The notes under the pieces were generated by a model. The model worked only from the letters and a program-made list of their open reading frames with translations, had not been told where the DNA came from and ran no database searches. A DNA stretch of 7,044 nucleotides from Candidatus Nealsonbacteria bacterium CG01_land_8_20_14_3_00_12 (GTDB lineage: Bacteria > Patescibacteriota > Minisyncoccia > Minisyncoccales > PETJ01). This document shows, piece by piece, positions 5,917 to 7,044 of this stretch (its first letter is position 1; the number at the start of each line of letters is the position of its first letter). The DNA lies in contig PETJ01000027.1 of NCBI GenBank assembly GCA_002781125.1, positions 1 to 7,044 of the forward strand, read 5' to 3'. Made by a program: the position numbers and the translations under genes.

Positions 5917-7044
5917 CTATTTTAACAACCTCTGTTTTAATTGGCTAATCCGGGAAAATGCTATTTCAATTTTTTCTTTTGAAACCCCTCCATTTTCAGA
6001 GGCTTTTATGAACTCGTCCAAACCTTTCTCCACCCCCAATCTATAACCAGAAAAAATTAAAATATCTACCCCCGCCTCGACTGGTTTTGTCACAACTTCC
6101 TTTAAGGAGAATTTTTTTAAGAGAGAATTTTGATCCAGATCATCAGAGATAATTAAAATCTCCTCACTCCCTAGATTATTTTTAAGATATTGAATGGCTT
6201 TAGCAGAAAAAGTGAAAGGCAAAGAAGAATCAATCTCTTGATAAATCACATTTGAGGTCATTATTAACTCTGGACTGGCTGTCATTGCCTTTTTGAATTG
6301 AGAAATTTCTGGAACTTCAGCCCTTACTCCTAATTCTTCCTCCGGATTAAAAGATATACCCGAATAACCGGGAAAATGTTTTACTGCCGTTAAGACTCCA
6401 GCTGCTTTCTGGCCTAAAATTAAAGATTTGGCCAATTCCCCAATTTCCGAAGCTGGTCGTTGAAAAGAGCGGCTAAAAAGAAAATCGGCCGAACTTGCCG
6501 TATCCAAAAGAGGGGCCAAATTGAGATTCACTCCCAATCCTTTAAGCTCCCCGCCTCTCCTTAAACCGATTTGATAAGATACTTCAGGGTCTTTAATTTC
6601 TGATTGGGGAGTTTTTTCTTCTAAGAATCCAATTCGGGAAATTACTCCACCCTCCTGGTCAACAGCAATAAATAATGGAAGACCCGTTTCTCTTAAAGAA
6701 ATTTCTTGAAGTCCAGAAATTAAATTTTTTAACTGTTCTCTATTTTCAATATTTTTTGAAAGTAAAAGCACTCCGCCTGGTTTATATTTTTTAATAAATT
6801 CTTCCAATTCAGGAGTAATTTCTTTTCCCTCAAAACCAACAATAAATAATTGGCCAACCTTTACTTTCCAAGCCGAAAGTTCCTCTTCTCTTTTTAACTC
6901 TTCGATTGTTTTTTTCAGACTTTCGAAAGAAGTGGCGAAAATGAAGTAATCTTTAAATAGAGCATAACAGATTCCAGAATCTTCTTTGGAAATAGTTAAA
7001 TAACGAAAATTAACATTTTGGTAAGATGCGCTCTTGAAATAAGA
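5917..7044 (-). CDS. GH3 (NagZ-like) domain at the C-terminus of a longer protein; N-terminus beyond the window
   Basis: The frame is open from the window edge to TAG at 5917, giving 375 visible residues. The only conventional in-frame start visible is TTG at 6807, but it falls inside the GH3 domain: the characteristic opening V-G-Q-L-F-I-V-G-F-E-G lies upstream at visible residues 63-73, so the true start is off the edge. Residues 1-50 are a separate, unidentified segment, followed by a charged helix (about 43-56). The GH3 part (about 58-375) shows P-G-G-V, D129-Q-E-G-G, L-N-L-A-P-L-L-D, S-R-S-F, K222-H-F-P-G-Y and I-S-D301-D-L. NagZ enzymes release N-acetylglucosamine from peptidoglycan fragments. 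D301 matches the nucleophile, but the acid/base D-S-H motif after K-H-F-P-G-H is replaced by F-N-P-E (232-235), so ordinary NagZ activity is doubtful. It is the first visible gene of the unit that continues into the DksA-like gene and comM. Confidence 0.88.
   Translation of the reverse strand, partial: SYFKSASYQNVNFRYLTISKEDSGICYALFKDYFIFATSFESLKKTIEELKREEELSAWKVKVGQLFIVGFEGKEITPELEEFIKKYKPGGVLLLSKNIENREQLKNLISGLQEISLRETGLPLFIAVDQEGGVISRIGFLEEKTPQSEIKDPEVSYQIGLRRGGELKGLGVNLNLAPLLDTASSADFLFSRSFQRPASEIGELAKSLILGQKAAGVLTAVKHFPGYSGISFNPEEELGVRAEVPEISQFKKAMTASPELIMTSNVIYQEIDSSLPFTFSAKAIQYLKNNLGSEEILIISDDLDQNSLLKKFSLKEVVTKPVEAGVDILIFSGYRLGVEKGLDEFIKASENGGVSKEKIEIAFSRISQLKQRLLK

Noticed and set aside
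5630..6046. Plus-strand open frame of 138 codons rich in Ser, Phe and Asn
   Set aside because: It is opposite the DksA-like and GH3-like genes, which have clear family motifs; it is a shadow of their Lys/Glu-rich codons.
6805..6807. TTG as the start of the GH3-like gene
   Set aside because: The frame remains open to the window edge and the conserved GH3 opening V-G-Q-L-F-I-V-G-F is encoded upstream of it.
1..7044. tRNA, rRNA, riboswitch, CRISPR array or insertion sequence
   Set aside because: Nearly all bases are in well-supported genes; no cloverleaf, regular spaced repeats, transposase motif or terminal inverted repeats were seen.

Overview
The window is AT-rich, very tightly packed DNA that reads best as a chromosomal segment of a Patescibacteria/CPR bacterium, probably of the Parcubacteria type. 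This rests on three things. A large TrbL/VirB6-like membrane protein carries segments I recognise from CPR proteins (a W-P-I-V-R-D-L-V-N-M-F-F run and a later G-W-E-E-W-W-K-Q-F run). The cell-wall peptidase is a LysM-LysM-M23 type with an L-H-x-Y-N-A-I-D signature. Spacers between co-directional genes are only 1 to 9 nt, and Shine-Dalgarno sites are poor or absent. No in-frame TGA occurs inside any gene, so the code looks standard (table 11), not the TGA=Gly code of Gracilibacteria. The lineage is inferred from these features; no 16S rRNA or marker gene set is present.

Layout: (1) 1-2019, minus: a secretion-like polytopic membrane protein whose C-terminus lies off the left edge. (2) 2024-2908, minus: KsgA/RsmA, the 16S rRNA dimethyladenosine transferase, 4 nt upstream of gene 1 and probably cotranscribed with it. 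(3) 2909-2968: a 60-bp divergent promoter region. (4) 2969-4018, plus: a membrane-anchored LysM/M23 peptidoglycan hydrolase. (5) 4011-5534, minus: ComM, whose 3' end overlaps the peptidase tail to tail by 8 nt. (6) 5536-5907, minus: a small DksA/TraR-type zinc-finger protein. (7) 5917-7044, minus: a glycoside hydrolase family 3 (NagZ-like) domain in a longer protein that continues off the right edge. Genes 7, 6 and 5 form one transcription unit.

The contents fit a cell-envelope and DNA-uptake theme: peptidoglycan cleavage (M23, GH3-like), a T4SS/VirB6-like membrane component, and ComM, the branch-migration helicase of natural transformation. KsgA and the DksA-like protein add ribosome maturation and transcription control. 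The link between these genes is inferred from proximity only.

The most notable observations are: the GH3-like protein is longer than its first in-frame start codon suggests and has lost the usual acid/base His-Asp motif while keeping the nucleophile Asp; three short GC-rich or repetitive blocks sit in frame inside otherwise AT-rich genes, two in ksgA and one in the peptidase; and both divergent promoters lie so close to their start codons that the mRNAs would be leaderless or nearly so. I see no RNA genes, CRISPR arrays, insertion sequences or convincing terminators.
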